Notes: generated by a model not told the origin, from the sequence alone. A stretch of DNA of 64,000 nt from CAZRQL01 sp964602415 (GCA_964602415.1 CAZRQL010000004.1:1-64000), one strand, 5' to 3'; shown: positions 17,401 to 26,118, counted from the first letter of the stretch. A program made the numbers and translations.

Positions 17401-18564
17401 TACAGTGTAGTAGCCTACCAAACCGCTTACCTCAAAGCCAATTTTCCCGCCCAATACATGGCCGCCGTACTCTCCAATGCCATGGGCAACATCGAAAAAA
17501 TTACTTTCTTTTTGGAAGAAGCCAAGAGAATGGGTATCAAGGTGCTGGGGCCTGATGTGAATGAAAGTGCGATAGATTTTAGCGTAAACCAAGACAACGC
17601 CGTCCGCTTTGGTTTGGGGGCTATAAAAGGCGCGGGCGAAGGAGCCGTCGAAGAAATCATCAAAGAAAGAGAAAAAAATGGCCGCTATGCGTCTGTATGG
17701 AGTTTTGCCGAAAGACTCGACCCAAAAAATCTCAACAAGAAAAACCTCGAATCGCTGGCCTATGCGGGTGCGCTCGATGGTTTTGGCTTACATAGGGCGC
17801 AGTATTTTCACCTTGAAAACGGATCTTCGGGAATCGAAAAAATCATCCGCTACGCCGCCAACAAAAAAGCCGAAAAAGAAAGTGCACAGGCCTCACTTTT
17901 TGGCTCAGGCAGCACCGCTTCTCAGCCACCCAAACTAACTGATTGTGAGCCTTGGTCTGCCCGCTATGCCCTCGACCGCGAAAAAGACGTGGTCGGCTTC
18001 TACATCTCAGGCCATCCACTCAACCCCTATGCTGCCGCTTTGGCCAAATGCACCCCTCTTTCCCAAATGGAAAATGTCCGCGATAGGGAGTTTACTGTAG
18101 GGGGCATCATCACTGCCATACAAAACGGAACAGACAAAAACGGAAAACCTTATGCCAGAGTAAGCATAGAAGATTTGGAAGCCGCCAGAACAATAGCCTT
18201 TTTTGCAGAAAATTATGCCAAACATGCAGAGCTTTTTGAAGTTGGCACTCCCGTCTGCATCTCAGGAATCAACAAAGAAAGCCGCAGAGAAGCCGGGAAA
18301 TTTGAGTTTTGGGTCAATAAAGCCTCCAAGCTCGAAACCCTGAAACCCGATAAGGTGAAAATCAAAATCAATCACCGTGAGTTAGACCAACAAGCCGTAC
18401 TGAGCTTGGCCAATATCTGCTCAAAATACCGAGGAGTAGCCGATTTGATACTGGAAATAGAAGACAACACCATCATCTATACATTTCATTCTCAAGAGTT
18501 TAGGATAGACCCCACCGCAGAATGTATCGCTTCTCTGAGTAAAATCAAGGCGGTCAGAATATGA
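14413..18564 (+). CDS. dnaE: DNA polymerase III alpha subunit fused to an N-terminal DnaQ-like exonuclease
   Basis: The 1383-residue protein opens with a complete DEDDh exonuclease, residues about 1-185: D6 and E8 in 'FDTETTG', D105 in 'GHNIEFDMNIL', H169 and D174 in 'HDAAYDVEAT'. A linker leads to the PHP domain at about 235, then the polymerase core with 'GPGRGSAAGS' (601-610) and the palm aspartates of 'PDIDTDF' (642-648), the helix-hairpin-helix region and an OB fold ('TVGGIITAIQ'). The PHP domain looks inactive: 'ALTDLGNLYG' has Leu276 where metal-binding PHP domains have His in the TDH motif. Proofreading therefore most likely comes from the fused exonuclease. An ordinary DnaE is about 1150 residues; the excess equals the exonuclease. 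This should be the main replicative polymerase. Confidence 0.96.
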   Translation: MYLIFDTETTGLPRDHRAPLTDTANWPRVVQIAWQLHAATGKLLSHNSLIVKPEGFSIPFNAEKVHGISTARALEVGKPLSEVLDIFLADAQKAQLIVGHNIEFDMNILGAEFYRLRNQNPLESFKTLDTKDVATDFCAIPGGKGGKYKWPTLTELYNKLFGKTFAAAHDAAYDVEATAKCFFGLIEVGVIASEAKNVAYEPPVLPEANFAHKKVIVNQQDKDERSEAIRKGGLVLPFVHLHCYSNFSLQQSTTSIKKLIAKAKDCGMDAIALTDLGNLYGAFNFVDYAKDIKGIVGCEVYVAQERTRTKFTNEDPDRRFQQVLLAKNQEGYKNLSKLVSRGFTEGFYAGIPRVDKELIAQYKENLIALSGNLYGEIPHLILDKGEEEAEKAFAWWLEVFGDDFYVELQRHNLPEEDRVNEVLLQFCQKYNVKYVATNNCYYLDKSNARAHEILLAVKDGNTMSMQVGRGRRYRYALPNDEYYFKTTEQMNLLFADLPQALENTLEVAQKCEPIKLKRDVLVPKFEIPAEFETQDDYLAHLAYEGALPRYTHTHQREDLNPTICKRIDYELEVMKKMGFAGYFLIVADFIRAARDMGVSVGPGRGSAAGSVVAYCIGITNIDPIKYELLFERFLNPERVSMPDIDTDFDDLGRAKVIDYVVQKYGKNKVAQIINYGTLAPKMAIKDVARALELPLEQANYLAKLVPATPGITFEKAIKESAELKKIWDSAAGQQYQVLKYAQELEGCVRGTGIHAAGVIIAPDDLMEYIPVCVSKDADLWVTQFDGKVVENAGMLKMDFLGLKTLSIINLALELIQKTLGIGIDIDNIPLDDAKTFELYQNGDTVGTFQFESEGMQMYLRDLKPTNIEDLIAMNALYRPGPLQFIPNFINRKHGKEAVEYPHPLLEGILKNTYGIMVYQEQIMQTAQILAGYTLGGADLLRRAMGKKDKEKMAKERVKFVEGAEKLHGIPKQDAEKVFDIMEKFAEYGFNRSHSAAYSVVAYQTAYLKANFPAQYMAAVLSNAMGNIEKITFFLEEAKRMGIKVLGPDVNESAIDFSVNQDNAVRFGLGAIKGAGEGAVEEIIKEREKNGRYASVWSFAERLDPKNLNKKNLESLAYAGALDGFGLHRAQYFHLENGSSGIEKIIRYAANKKAEKESAQASLFGSGSTASQPPKLTDCEPWSARYALDREKDVVGFYISGHPLNPYAAALAKCTPLSQMENVRDREFTVGGIITAIQNGTDKNGKPYARVSIEDLEAARTIAFFAENYAKHAELFEVGTPVCISGINKESRREAGKFEFWVNKASKLETLKPDKVKIKINHRELDQQAVLSLANICSKYRGVADLILEIEDNTIIYTFHSQEFRIDPTAECIASLSKIKAVRI

Positions 18565-18657
18565 TTTTAACTGAGGGGCATTAAATTACGCTCTTGGTAG
18601 TATAGCGGAAAATTCATAGAATCAAACTTTTGTGATTTAATAACTATAAAGTTTAGT

Positions 18658-19575
18658 TTATAAATTCTGAAGGATACCGCTGTTAGCGCCGTTTGTTCTT
18701 GTCCACCAGTCGAAGTTGTCTGAAATGATTATTTCGTTTTTCTCCAAATGATGTGTCGTTTTCATTGGTATTGTTCGGTATGCTAAATGGTATTTGTCGG
18801 CCAATGCTCTGATTTCTTCTGTGTCGTCATAAGTCAACATAAACTTTCCTTGAATCTTAGATGTCAAGTAAAATAGTTGTTCGTGGTCTATGTCGAAATA
18901 TGTGTAAAGCCGCTTGCCTGCGATAGTGTAAGGCGGGTCTATGAAAAAATAAGCAAATTTATTGTCGCTATTTTGCTCAACTACTTTGAAAGCGTCTGTC
19001 TGAAGGAATTGAATTTTATGTTTGATGAAATTAATTGCTCTAATTCTGTCAGCAAGTGTTTTTGCATACCATCTCGAAGCAATGCCTTTTCCATTCTCAC
19101 CGTTTTTGAGCATTCCAGAACCTTTGGCAATGATACCACCGTGAAAAACTCTGTTTTTAAGAATGGTGCAAAAAGCAACGTCTTTAATTTCTTTGTTTGG
19201 GTTACTTAGTTCCTTGTTTACGTTTTCGTGTGATAGTTCAAAGTTTAAAATCCTTTCAGCAAGCCATTCATTTTTGCCGTTAAGGATTATTTCCCAAACT
19301 GCTGCAACTTCTTCGTCCAACTCAACCATTGTTATATGGTCAGCAAGATTTTCAAATGCCGCTGTCAAGCTAACAATACCACCACCAGCAAACGGTTCAA
19401 TTAAATTCTTTTTGTTGCTGTCTTGACGAAGCCATTCTCTAACAGTCGGGATTAACCAAGTCTTGCCACCGGGGTAACGAAAGGGGCTTCTTTGCGGAAC
19501 AGATGCAACATTGACAACCTGAGTTTGTTGCTTTTTAACTGTTGCATTTTCAAATATGGTTAATTGTTGACCCAT
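18658..19575 (-). CDS. D12-class adenine-specific DNA methyltransferase (Dam/DpnM-like)
   Basis: The 305-residue protein has 'RYPGGKTWLIP' followed by motif I 'EPFAGGGIVSL' (about 60-70), the acidic 'VELDEEV' (85-90) and the catalytic 'DPPY' at 213-216. This is the class-alpha (D12) N6-adenine methyltransferase layout; relatives methylate GATC or other short sites. No restriction endonuclease gene is adjacent, so it looks like an orphan. The gene is AT-rich and sits between dnaE and metH on the opposite strand, which suggests insertion by transfer. Just upstream, ending one base before its ATG, is a broken small reading frame. Target sequence cannot be inferred. Confidence 0.9.
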   Translation of the reverse strand: MGQQLTIFENATVKKQQTQVVNVASVPQRSPFRYPGGKTWLIPTVREWLRQDSNKKNLIEPFAGGGIVSLTAAFENLADHITMVELDEEVAAVWEIILNGKNEWLAERILNFELSHENVNKELSNPNKEIKDVAFCTILKNRVFHGGIIAKGSGMLKNGENGKGIASRWYAKTLADRIRAINFIKHKIQFLQTDAFKVVEQNSDNKFAYFFIDPPYTIAGKRLYTYFDIDHEQLFYLTSKIQGKFMLTYDDTEEIRALADKYHLAYRTIPMKTTHHLEKNEIIISDNFDWWTRTNGANSGILQNL

Positions 19576-19576
19576 T

Positions 19577-19729
19577 TTAACTGCTGATTATATCGGTTAA
19601 ACTTGGTGCATCAGGCGAATTGCCTTCTCATCTTTCATCAAGCCTGTCTTGAAGAATATTGATAAAATCTTCAAGTTTTCCAGGAGCTATAACCTTAATC
19701 AAGGATTATTTTTTTTTGTCTGTCGCCAT
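19577..19729 (-). pseudogene. Possible decayed small gene coupled to the methylase
   Basis: Read from an ATG at 19729, one frame gives MATDKKK, a stop after a nine-A run, then 'SLIKVIAPGKLEDFINILQ' and more charged residues, a TGA, and 'EGNSPDAPSLTDIISS' before a final TAA at 19577. That TAA lies one base before the methylase ATG. The composition (amphipathic helix, charged residues) and the close spacing look like a former upstream cistron of the methylase operon carrying two stop codons. It is too short and broken to assign, and could also be chance. Confidence 0.3.
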
Positions 19730-19777
19730 AGGGCAAATGTACAAAATATCACTATTGCAGGGTAATTTTTCCGCCGT

Positions 19778-19804
19778 TTGACAATGGTAGATTTTTTATG
19801 TTTG
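19778..19804 (+). promoter_or_regulatory. Putative metH promoter
   Basis: TTG at 19778-19780, a 16-bp spacer and TATGTTTG at 19797-19804 resemble the Bacteroidota promoter. A second -7-like box, TATCTTTG, is at 19809-19816. No cobalamin or SAM riboswitch could be recognised in the leader. Confidence 0.45.
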
Positions 19805-19837
19805 ATGCTATCTTTGCATTTTGTTGATTGCGAGTAG

Positions 19838-22513
19838 ATGAATATATCCCCTTATTTGACCCTTAGTGGGTTGGAGCCTTTGGTCGTTACTCCTCAGACC
19901 AATTTCATAAATATTGGGGAGCGCACCAATGTTACAGGCAGCAAACAATTTTTGAACCTCATCAAAGATGAGAAGTTTGAAGATGCCTTGGCCGTAGCAC
20001 TCGAACAAGTCAGAGGCGGTGCCCAAATCATTGACGTAAACATGGACGAGGCCATGATAGACGGCCAAAAAGCGATGGTGCGCTTTTTGAACCTAATAGC
20101 CTCTGAGCCTGAAATAGCCCGCGTGCCCATTATGATAGATAGCTCAAAATGGGAGATCATAGAAGCCGGACTTAAAGTGGTGCAGGGCAAATCGGTAGTC
20201 AACTCTATCTCACTTAAAGTCGGAGAGGCTGAGTTTATCCGCCAAGCCAAGCTCATCAAACGATACGGAGCGGCCACTGTGGTCATGGCTTTTGACGAAA
20301 AAGGCCAAGCCGACAGCTACGAGCGAAGAATAGAAATCTGCGAGCGCAGCTACCGAATTTTGGTGGACAAAGTGGGCTTTCCGCCTGCCGACATCATATT
20401 CGACCCCAATATTTTCCCTGTGGCGACAGGTATGGAAGAACACCGCCGCAATGCGATAGACTTTTTCCGCGCCACTAAATGGATACGTGAAAACTTGCCC
20501 TATGCCAACGTAAGCGGAGGGGTGAGCAACGTTTCTTTTTCGTTTAGGGGCAACAACACCGTCCGAGAGGCCATGCACTCGGCTTTTTTGTACCATGCCA
20601 TCAAAGCCGGCATGAATATGGGTATTGTAAACCCTTCTATGCTAACGGTCTATGACGAAATCCCCAAAGATTTGCTTGAGCATGTCGAAGATGTACTGCT
20701 CGACCGCAGGGAAGATGCCACCGAGCGGCTGCTGGCCTTTGCCCAGACAGTCAAACAAAAAGGCAAAACCTCAAGTGAGGATTTGAGCTGGCGCGAAAAA
20801 TCGGTAGAAGAGCGGCTCAAACACGCCCTGATTTATGGCCTAATCGAATACATAGATGCAGATGCGGAGGAAGCCCGCCAAAAATATGGCCGCCCGCTGA
20901 TGGTCATCGAAGGGCCGCTGATGGAGGCCATGAACGTAGTGGGCGATTTGTTTGGGGCGGGGAAAATGTTTCTGCCCCAAGTGGTCAAATCGGCGAGGGT
21001 GATGAAAAAAGCCGTGGCCTACCTGACCCCTTTTATGGAACAAGAAGCCGCCGCCGCCCAAACAAGTACCGCCGCGCCAAAGGTACTGCTGGCCACCGTC
21101 AAAGGCGATGTCCACGACATAGGCAAAAACATCGTAGGGGTGGTGCTGGCCTGCAACTCATACAAAATCATTGACTTAGGGGTAATGGTGCCTACCGAGA
21201 AAATCCTCGAAACCGCCAAACGTGAGGCCGTGGACGTGATTGGGTTGAGCGGACTGATTACCCCCTCGCTCGACGAAATGGTGGACGTAGCCAAAGAGAT
21301 GGAAAAACAAGGTTTCAACATTCCTTTGCTCATCGGCGGGGCTACCACCTCCAAAATCCACACCGCCGTCAAGATAGACCCTTGCTATTCAGGGGCTGTG
21401 ATCCACGTACTGGATGCCTCCAAGGCCGTACCCGTAGTGAGCCAATTTACGGGAGGAGATGAAAATTCACGCTCAGAAGCACTCCATGCCTTCAAAAATG
21501 TATATTTGTCGCTGCGCGAAGACCACGCCAACCGCCGCAAAACGACCGCCTCCCTGCCCATAGAAAAAGCCAGAGCCAACCGCTTCAACCCTCAACAATG
21601 GGTGATAGACAAACCCAAAGAGACGGGAATTAAAATTTTCAAGGATTATTCTCTCGAAGAAATAGTGCCTTATTTCGACTGGTCGCCTTTTTTTATGGCT
21701 TGGGAACTGGCCGGAAAATTTCCCCAAATCCTTCAAGACAAAGTCGTGGGAAAAGAAGCCACCAAACTTTTTGAAGACGCCCAAAAGATGCTCAACCAAA
21801 TCATCAGCCAAAAAAGCATCACCGCCCAAGCCGTGATAGGAATCTTTGCGGCCAACTCCATCGGAGACGATATTGAGGTCTATGGTCAAACAGGGGAAAA
21901 ATTGGCCACGCTCTACCACTTGCGCCAGCAAATGCAAAAACCGCAAGATGCCGCCAATTTGTGTCTATCGGATTTTATTGCGCCAAAAGAAACGGGCTTG
22001 CAGGATTACGTGGGGGCTTTTGCGGTCAATTGCGGGCAAGGCGTGGACGAACTGGTAGCCCGCTACGAATCCGAACACGACGACTACTCGGCTATTTTGG
22101 TCAAAGCCTTAGCCGACCGTTTTGCAGAGGCGTTTACCGAGTTGCTCCACGAAAAGGTGCGCCGCCAAATTTGGGGATACGCTCCCGATGAAAACCTCTC
22201 CAATCAAGACCTCATCCGTGAAAAATACAGAGGCATACGCCCTGCTCCCGGGTACCCCGCCTGTCCCGATCATACAGAAAAACGGACACTCTTCAAAATG
22301 CTTTCCGTTACAGAAAACATCGGTCTGAATTTGACCGAAAACTGTGCCATGTACCCCACGGCGGCGGTGAGCGGATGGTATTTTGCCGCACCTTTTGCCC
22401 ACTACATAGGTGTAGGCAAGTTGCAGGCCGACCAAGTCGCCAACTACGCCGCCAGAAAAGGAATCAGCCAAGCAGAAGCCGAAAAATGGCTCAGAAGCGA
22501 GTTGGCCTATTAA
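19838..22513 (+). CDS. metH: Cobalamin-dependent methionine synthase lacking the homocysteine domain
   Basis: The 891-residue protein starts directly with the pterin-binding (methyltetrahydrofolate) domain ('TNFINIGERTNVTGSKQF'). It then has the cap region, the B12 domain with 'DVHDIGKN' (H426 should be the lower cobalt ligand), and the AdoMet-dependent reactivation domain ('RPAPGYPACPDH'). Full-length E. coli MetH is about 1230 residues; the N-terminal homocysteine-binding barrel, about 350 residues, is missing. Split MetH systems with a separate homocysteine methyltransferase gene occur in Bacteroidota, but no such gene is adjacent here. The enzyme makes methionine from homocysteine and regenerates tetrahydrofolate. 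Confidence 0.93.
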   Translation: MNISPYLTLSGLEPLVVTPQTNFINIGERTNVTGSKQFLNLIKDEKFEDALAVALEQVRGGAQIIDVNMDEAMIDGQKAMVRFLNLIASEPEIARVPIMIDSSKWEIIEAGLKVVQGKSVVNSISLKVGEAEFIRQAKLIKRYGAATVVMAFDEKGQADSYERRIEICERSYRILVDKVGFPPADIIFDPNIFPVATGMEEHRRNAIDFFRATKWIRENLPYANVSGGVSNVSFSFRGNNTVREAMHSAFLYHAIKAGMNMGIVNPSMLTVYDEIPKDLLEHVEDVLLDRREDATERLLAFAQTVKQKGKTSSEDLSWREKSVEERLKHALIYGLIEYIDADAEEARQKYGRPLMVIEGPLMEAMNVVGDLFGAGKMFLPQVVKSARVMKKAVAYLTPFMEQEAAAAQTSTAAPKVLLATVKGDVHDIGKNIVGVVLACNSYKIIDLGVMVPTEKILETAKREAVDVIGLSGLITPSLDEMVDVAKEMEKQGFNIPLLIGGATTSKIHTAVKIDPCYSGAVIHVLDASKAVPVVSQFTGGDENSRSEALHAFKNVYLSLREDHANRRKTTASLPIEKARANRFNPQQWVIDKPKETGIKIFKDYSLEEIVPYFDWSPFFMAWELAGKFPQILQDKVVGKEATKLFEDAQKMLNQIISQKSITAQAVIGIFAANSIGDDIEVYGQTGEKLATLYHLRQQMQKPQDAANLCLSDFIAPKETGLQDYVGAFAVNCGQGVDELVARYESEHDDYSAILVKALADRFAEAFTELLHEKVRRQIWGYAPDENLSNQDLIREKYRGIRPAPGYPACPDHTEKRTLFKMLSVTENIGLNLTENCAMYPTAAVSGWYFAAPFAHYIGVGKLQADQVANYAARKGISQAEAEKWLRSELAY

Positions 22514-22796
22514 AAACGACAAGTAAACAAAAACACTGCTCAGAGCCGGATGATGTATTTGGTACACGCGGGCGTGAGACATGATTTTTTTAAGTATCAA
22601 CCCCATCGGGATAAAATCATAAAAATTGGCTTCAAGGTTTACAAAAATGGTTTTGGTATGTATGTAAAAAATAATCTTTACCATGTTCACTACCCAACAA
22701 TTCCATTTCTATGCTTACAAAAATGTAGCTATCAGATTCTATTGTGTTGTCATTAAGGCCAGTAATGGATGTATAAATCTGTAGAGCATTTCTTTG

Positions 22797-23720
22797 ATGA
22801 AGCTAATTTGGGCGGTAAGCCTTTTGATATATGCCAATTTTGTGGAGGCACAAGTTCAGGTATTGCACCGTCCTTTGCTCATGGGTCTGTATGCACAGAC
22901 ACCTACCCTCTACAACCCCGCACAAGCCTCTCAATACAGCCGCTACGAGTCTTGGACAAGCCTGCAACGCTGGCCGCTGTTGAGCTATTTTACCGCCCAT
23001 TTCAACGCCAGACTCTCCAAGTCCAGAACCCATCGCTCTGCCTCTGTGCTGGGCTTGGGTTTTTCCAATGAAAGAGAAGGCTCTTTTCTGAATCGAAGCA
23101 CGGGCTATGTGCTTTTTTGTCGCCATCAAAGGCTCAACGAAAAACTGTACCTTTCGGCGGGAATCAATTTGGGGCTTTTTAGCTATTTGATAGGCCAAAC
23201 CCAAAACCGCGCCGGCTACTCCGACAATACTTGGGACGGCTCATTGGGGCTATCGCTTTGGGGTGAGGATTTCTCGATAGGTCTTTCGATGCTCTACGCC
23301 TTTGATGCCGAGTTGCGCCCGGCAGGAAGCGTCGAAATCGTCAAGCTGGCAAGACACTACAATTTTAGCTTCAATAAAACCCTTGCCGTAAACACCGATT
23401 TTACACTGGAATCTGCCGCACTGATAAGATATGGGGCACTTTGGGGCCGGTTTGGCTACAATACCGATATTGCGGTATCTATCTTTGCAAGGCTACAACA
23501 AAAAGTCAGGGTCGGGTTTGCTTATCAGCACGGCTCGGGGATTACCTTCGGGGCGGGGCTACACGAAGTGAGGTTTGGAGATGTTATGCCCCCTGTGAGT
23601 TTGACAGTTGGCTACACACAGCCCTTTGACCGAACCCAACTCAGCAGCATCAACCGCTATGAGTTGGTCTTAAAAATAGCACCTAAGCTATCAGGAAAAC
23701 TGAACCAACCTCAGGATTGA
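22797..23720 (+). CDS. PorP/SprF-family type IX secretion membrane protein
   Basis: The product (307 residues from the ATG at 22797) has a signal peptide ('MKLIWAVSLLIYANFVEAQ') followed by 'LYAQTPTLYNPAQAS', close to the conserved PorP/SprF N-terminus ('xxNPAxAG'). It then has many alternating beta-strands ending 'YELVLKI', as in outer-membrane barrels. The family works with type IX secretion and with export of gliding adhesins such as SprB. There is no adjacent partner cargo gene (large repeat adhesin), which often accompanies these proteins. A TTG one codon earlier is less likely as the start. Confidence 0.8.
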   Translation: MKLIWAVSLLIYANFVEAQVQVLHRPLLMGLYAQTPTLYNPAQASQYSRYESWTSLQRWPLLSYFTAHFNARLSKSRTHRSASVLGLGFSNEREGSFLNRSTGYVLFCRHQRLNEKLYLSAGINLGLFSYLIGQTQNRAGYSDNTWDGSLGLSLWGEDFSIGLSMLYAFDAELRPAGSVEIVKLARHYNFSFNKTLAVNTDFTLESAALIRYGALWGRFGYNTDIAVSIFARLQQKVRVGFAYQHGSGITFGAGLHEVRFGDVMPPVSLTVGYTQPFDRTQLSSINRYELVLKIAPKLSGKLNQPQD

Positions 23721-23942
23721 CACTTTAGCGATCCAAGCCATCACTAATTAAATGTGGTTTTTTATTTCATAGACATGGATTAAGCAATATAGAACTCCCT
23801 TATGACACGGAATGGCTACAAACATGCGATGCCTACGACGCCGGGCGCATGTATTCCGAATTAAGGATTAGAAAAATATCTATCGCGCAATCCGAGATCA
23901 TCAAATTCTGTTGGATAAGGTCGGTTTGAGTTGGTGTTTTTG

Positions 23943-23950
23943 TAGATTTG
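23943..23950 (+). promoter_or_regulatory. pyrG -7 box
   Basis: TAGATTTG matches TAnnTTTG and ends 13 bp before the pyrG ATG. The nearest upstream TTG leaves only 14 bp of spacer, so the -33 element is uncertain. Confidence 0.45.
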
Positions 23951-23963
23951 CAACAAAAAAACG

Positions 23964-25586
23964 ATGTCCGCAAAATACATCTTCGTAACCGGTGGCGTAA
24001 CTTCGTCCTTGGGCAAAGGAATCATAGCCGCCTCACTGGCCAAGCTATTGCAAGGCAGAGGCTACCGCGTTGCCATCCAAAAATTCGACCCCTATCTCAA
24101 CGTCGATCCGGGTACCATGAATCCCTACGAGCACGGCGAATGTTATGTTACCGACGACGGGGCTGAAACGGATTTGGATTTGGGACATTACGAGCGATTT
24201 CTCAACGAGCCTACCTCCCAAAGCAACAACATCACCACCGGACGCATCTATTTCAACGTCATCACAGCAGAGCGTCAAGGGGCTTACTTGGGCAAAACCG
24301 TGCAAGTCATCCCCCATATCACCGATGAAATCAAGCGCAACTTCTATCTGTTGGGAGACACCAACCGCTATGACATCATCATCACGGAAATTGGGGGCAG
24401 TGTGGGCGATATTGAGTCCTTGCCTTTTATAGAAGCCGTCAGGCAATCCCGTTGGGAACTACCCTCTGCCGGCGCGATTGTCATCCACCTGACTTTGGTG
24501 CCTTATTTGCGCTCGGCAGGTGAACTCAAAACCAAACCCACCCAACACTCCGTCAAAATGCTTACCCAATCGGGCGTTTTGCCCGACATATTGGTTTGCC
24601 GCTCTGAGTACCCCTTGCCAAAAGATTTGCGAAAAAAAATCGCGCTGTTTTGCAATGTCGCCCAAGACTGCGTTATAGAAGCCTTGGATGCCGAAACCAT
24701 CTACGACGTGCCCCTGCTCATGTTGCGCGAACAATTGGATTTGAGGGTGTTGGAAAAGTTGTCTCTACCTACACACGGAGAGCCTAAACTATCTGAGTGG
24801 AAAAACTTCCTGGGAAAACTAAAAAACCCTACCACTACCGTTACCATTGGTTTGGTAGGCAAATATGTATCCCTACCCGATGCCTACAAATCAATTTCTG
24901 AAGCCATTGTCCATGCGGGTGCTTACAATGAGTGCAAAGTACAGCTTCGGGTCATCAACTCAGAAACACTCATAAATGATTTTGAAACTTTATTATCTGA
25001 TTTAGACGGCATTATAGTCGCACCCGGATTTGGGGAAAGAGGCATTCCCGGCAAAATCAATGCCGTCAAATTTGCCCGTGAACACAAAGTCCCTTTTTTC
25101 GGTATCTGTCTGGGAATGCAATGCGCCGTCATCGAATTTGCCCGCAATGTCCTACATTTGGAAAATGCCAATTCAACCGAAATGAACCCGCAAACACCCC
25201 ACCCCGTCATTCACCTCATGGAGGAGCAAAAAAATATTATGAATCTGGGAGGAACCATGCGACTGGGTTCATATCCTTGTGCCATACAAGACAATACGCT
25301 TGCCAAAGACCTGTACGTCAAAAATCTAATCCACGAACGACACCGCCACCGGTACGAATTCAACAACGCCTACCTTGATGCCTTCCAACATGCCGGTATG
25401 AGGGCATCGGGTGTCAACCCCGACAGCGGACTTATCGAAATTATGGAAATTACAGATCATCCCTTTTTTATTGGCTCACAGTTCCATCCCGAACTAAAAA
25501 GCCGTGTCGAAGAGCCGCATCCGCTTTTTATGGGCTTGGTAAAAGCCGCCATTCTCCACAAAACGCGCTTTCGCCGTGATAACTAA
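23964..25586 (+). CDS. pyrG: CTP synthase
   Basis: At 540 residues the protein has the family's full length. The synthetase half begins 'KYIFVTGGVTSSLGKGIIAASLAKLLQ' (P-loop) and includes 'FDPYLNVDPGTMNPYEHGE' and 'ITEIGGSVGDIES'. The glutaminase half has 'GLVGKYVSLPDAYKS', the nucleophile region 'FFGICLGMQCAVIEFARN' and the C-terminal 'GSQFHPELKSR'. It converts UTP to CTP using glutamine nitrogen. Its last 11 bases overlap the GTG start of the next gene, so the two form an operon. Confidence 0.98.
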   Translation: MSAKYIFVTGGVTSSLGKGIIAASLAKLLQGRGYRVAIQKFDPYLNVDPGTMNPYEHGECYVTDDGAETDLDLGHYERFLNEPTSQSNNITTGRIYFNVITAERQGAYLGKTVQVIPHITDEIKRNFYLLGDTNRYDIIITEIGGSVGDIESLPFIEAVRQSRWELPSAGAIVIHLTLVPYLRSAGELKTKPTQHSVKMLTQSGVLPDILVCRSEYPLPKDLRKKIALFCNVAQDCVIEALDAETIYDVPLLMLREQLDLRVLEKLSLPTHGEPKLSEWKNFLGKLKNPTTTVTIGLVGKYVSLPDAYKSISEAIVHAGAYNECKVQLRVINSETLINDFETLLSDLDGIIVAPGFGERGIPGKINAVKFAREHKVPFFGICLGMQCAVIEFARNVLHLENANSTEMNPQTPHPVIHLMEEQKNIMNLGGTMRLGSYPCAIQDNTLAKDLYVKNLIHERHRHRYEFNNAYLDAFQHAGMRASGVNPDSGLIEIMEITDHPFFIGSQFHPELKSRVEEPHPLFMGLVKAAILHKTRFRRDN

Positions 25587-26118
25587 GACCCTCACCAAAG
25601 ACCTAAACCGATTAGACACAGAGGCATTCCAAAAAGCCCAAAAGCTGCCTTTTGCGGTTGTGTTGGAAGATGTGCGCAGCCTAAACAATGTCGGTTCGGT
25701 GTTTAGGACTTGTGATGCCTTTGCGGCTCAAGAACTTGTCTTGGTAGGCCTGACGGGATGCCCGCCTCATCTGGAGATTCACAAAACGGCACTCGGTGCA
25801 GAAGACAGCGTCTCATGGCGCAAATTTGACTCTATCGAGCAAGCCCTCTCCACCCTGAAAAACGAGGGATATACACTGGTGGCCGTTGAGCAAGCCAAAC
25901 CGCATGTGTTGCTCCAAGACTGGATGCCCCAACCCAACGACCGCTACGCATTTATTTTTGGCAGTGAGGTATATGGCATCAACCAAACTACCTTAGAGCA
26001 ATGTGATTGCTGTTTGGAAATCCCCCAATTCGGCACCAAACACTCCCTCAATATCGCTGTCTCGGTTGGGGTAGTACTTTGGGATTTTGTTGGTAAGTAC
26101 AAAAAAGCAAGTATGTAA
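25576..26118 (+). CDS. TrmH/SpoU-family RNA 2'-O-methyltransferase
   Basis: The 180-residue product has all three SpoU knot motifs: 'VLEDVRSLNNVGSVFRTCDAF', 'RYAFIFGSEVYGI' and 'LEIPQFGTKHSLNIAVSVGVVLWDF'. There is no N-terminal substrate-binding extension, as in small tRNA-type members. The start is GTG at 25576, overlapping the end of pyrG. It should methylate a ribose in tRNA or rRNA; the exact target is unknown. Confidence 0.9.
   Translation: MITKTLTKDLNRLDTEAFQKAQKLPFAVVLEDVRSLNNVGSVFRTCDAFAAQELVLVGLTGCPPHLEIHKTALGAEDSVSWRKFDSIEQALSTLKNEGYTLVAVEQAKPHVLLQDWMPQPNDRYAFIFGSEVYGINQTTLEQCDCCLEIPQFGTKHSLNIAVSVGVVLWDFVGKYKKASM

Noticed and set aside
19590..19837. Cobalamin or SAM riboswitch before metH
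   Set aside because: I could not find the conserved B12-box or SAM-core sequences in the leader.
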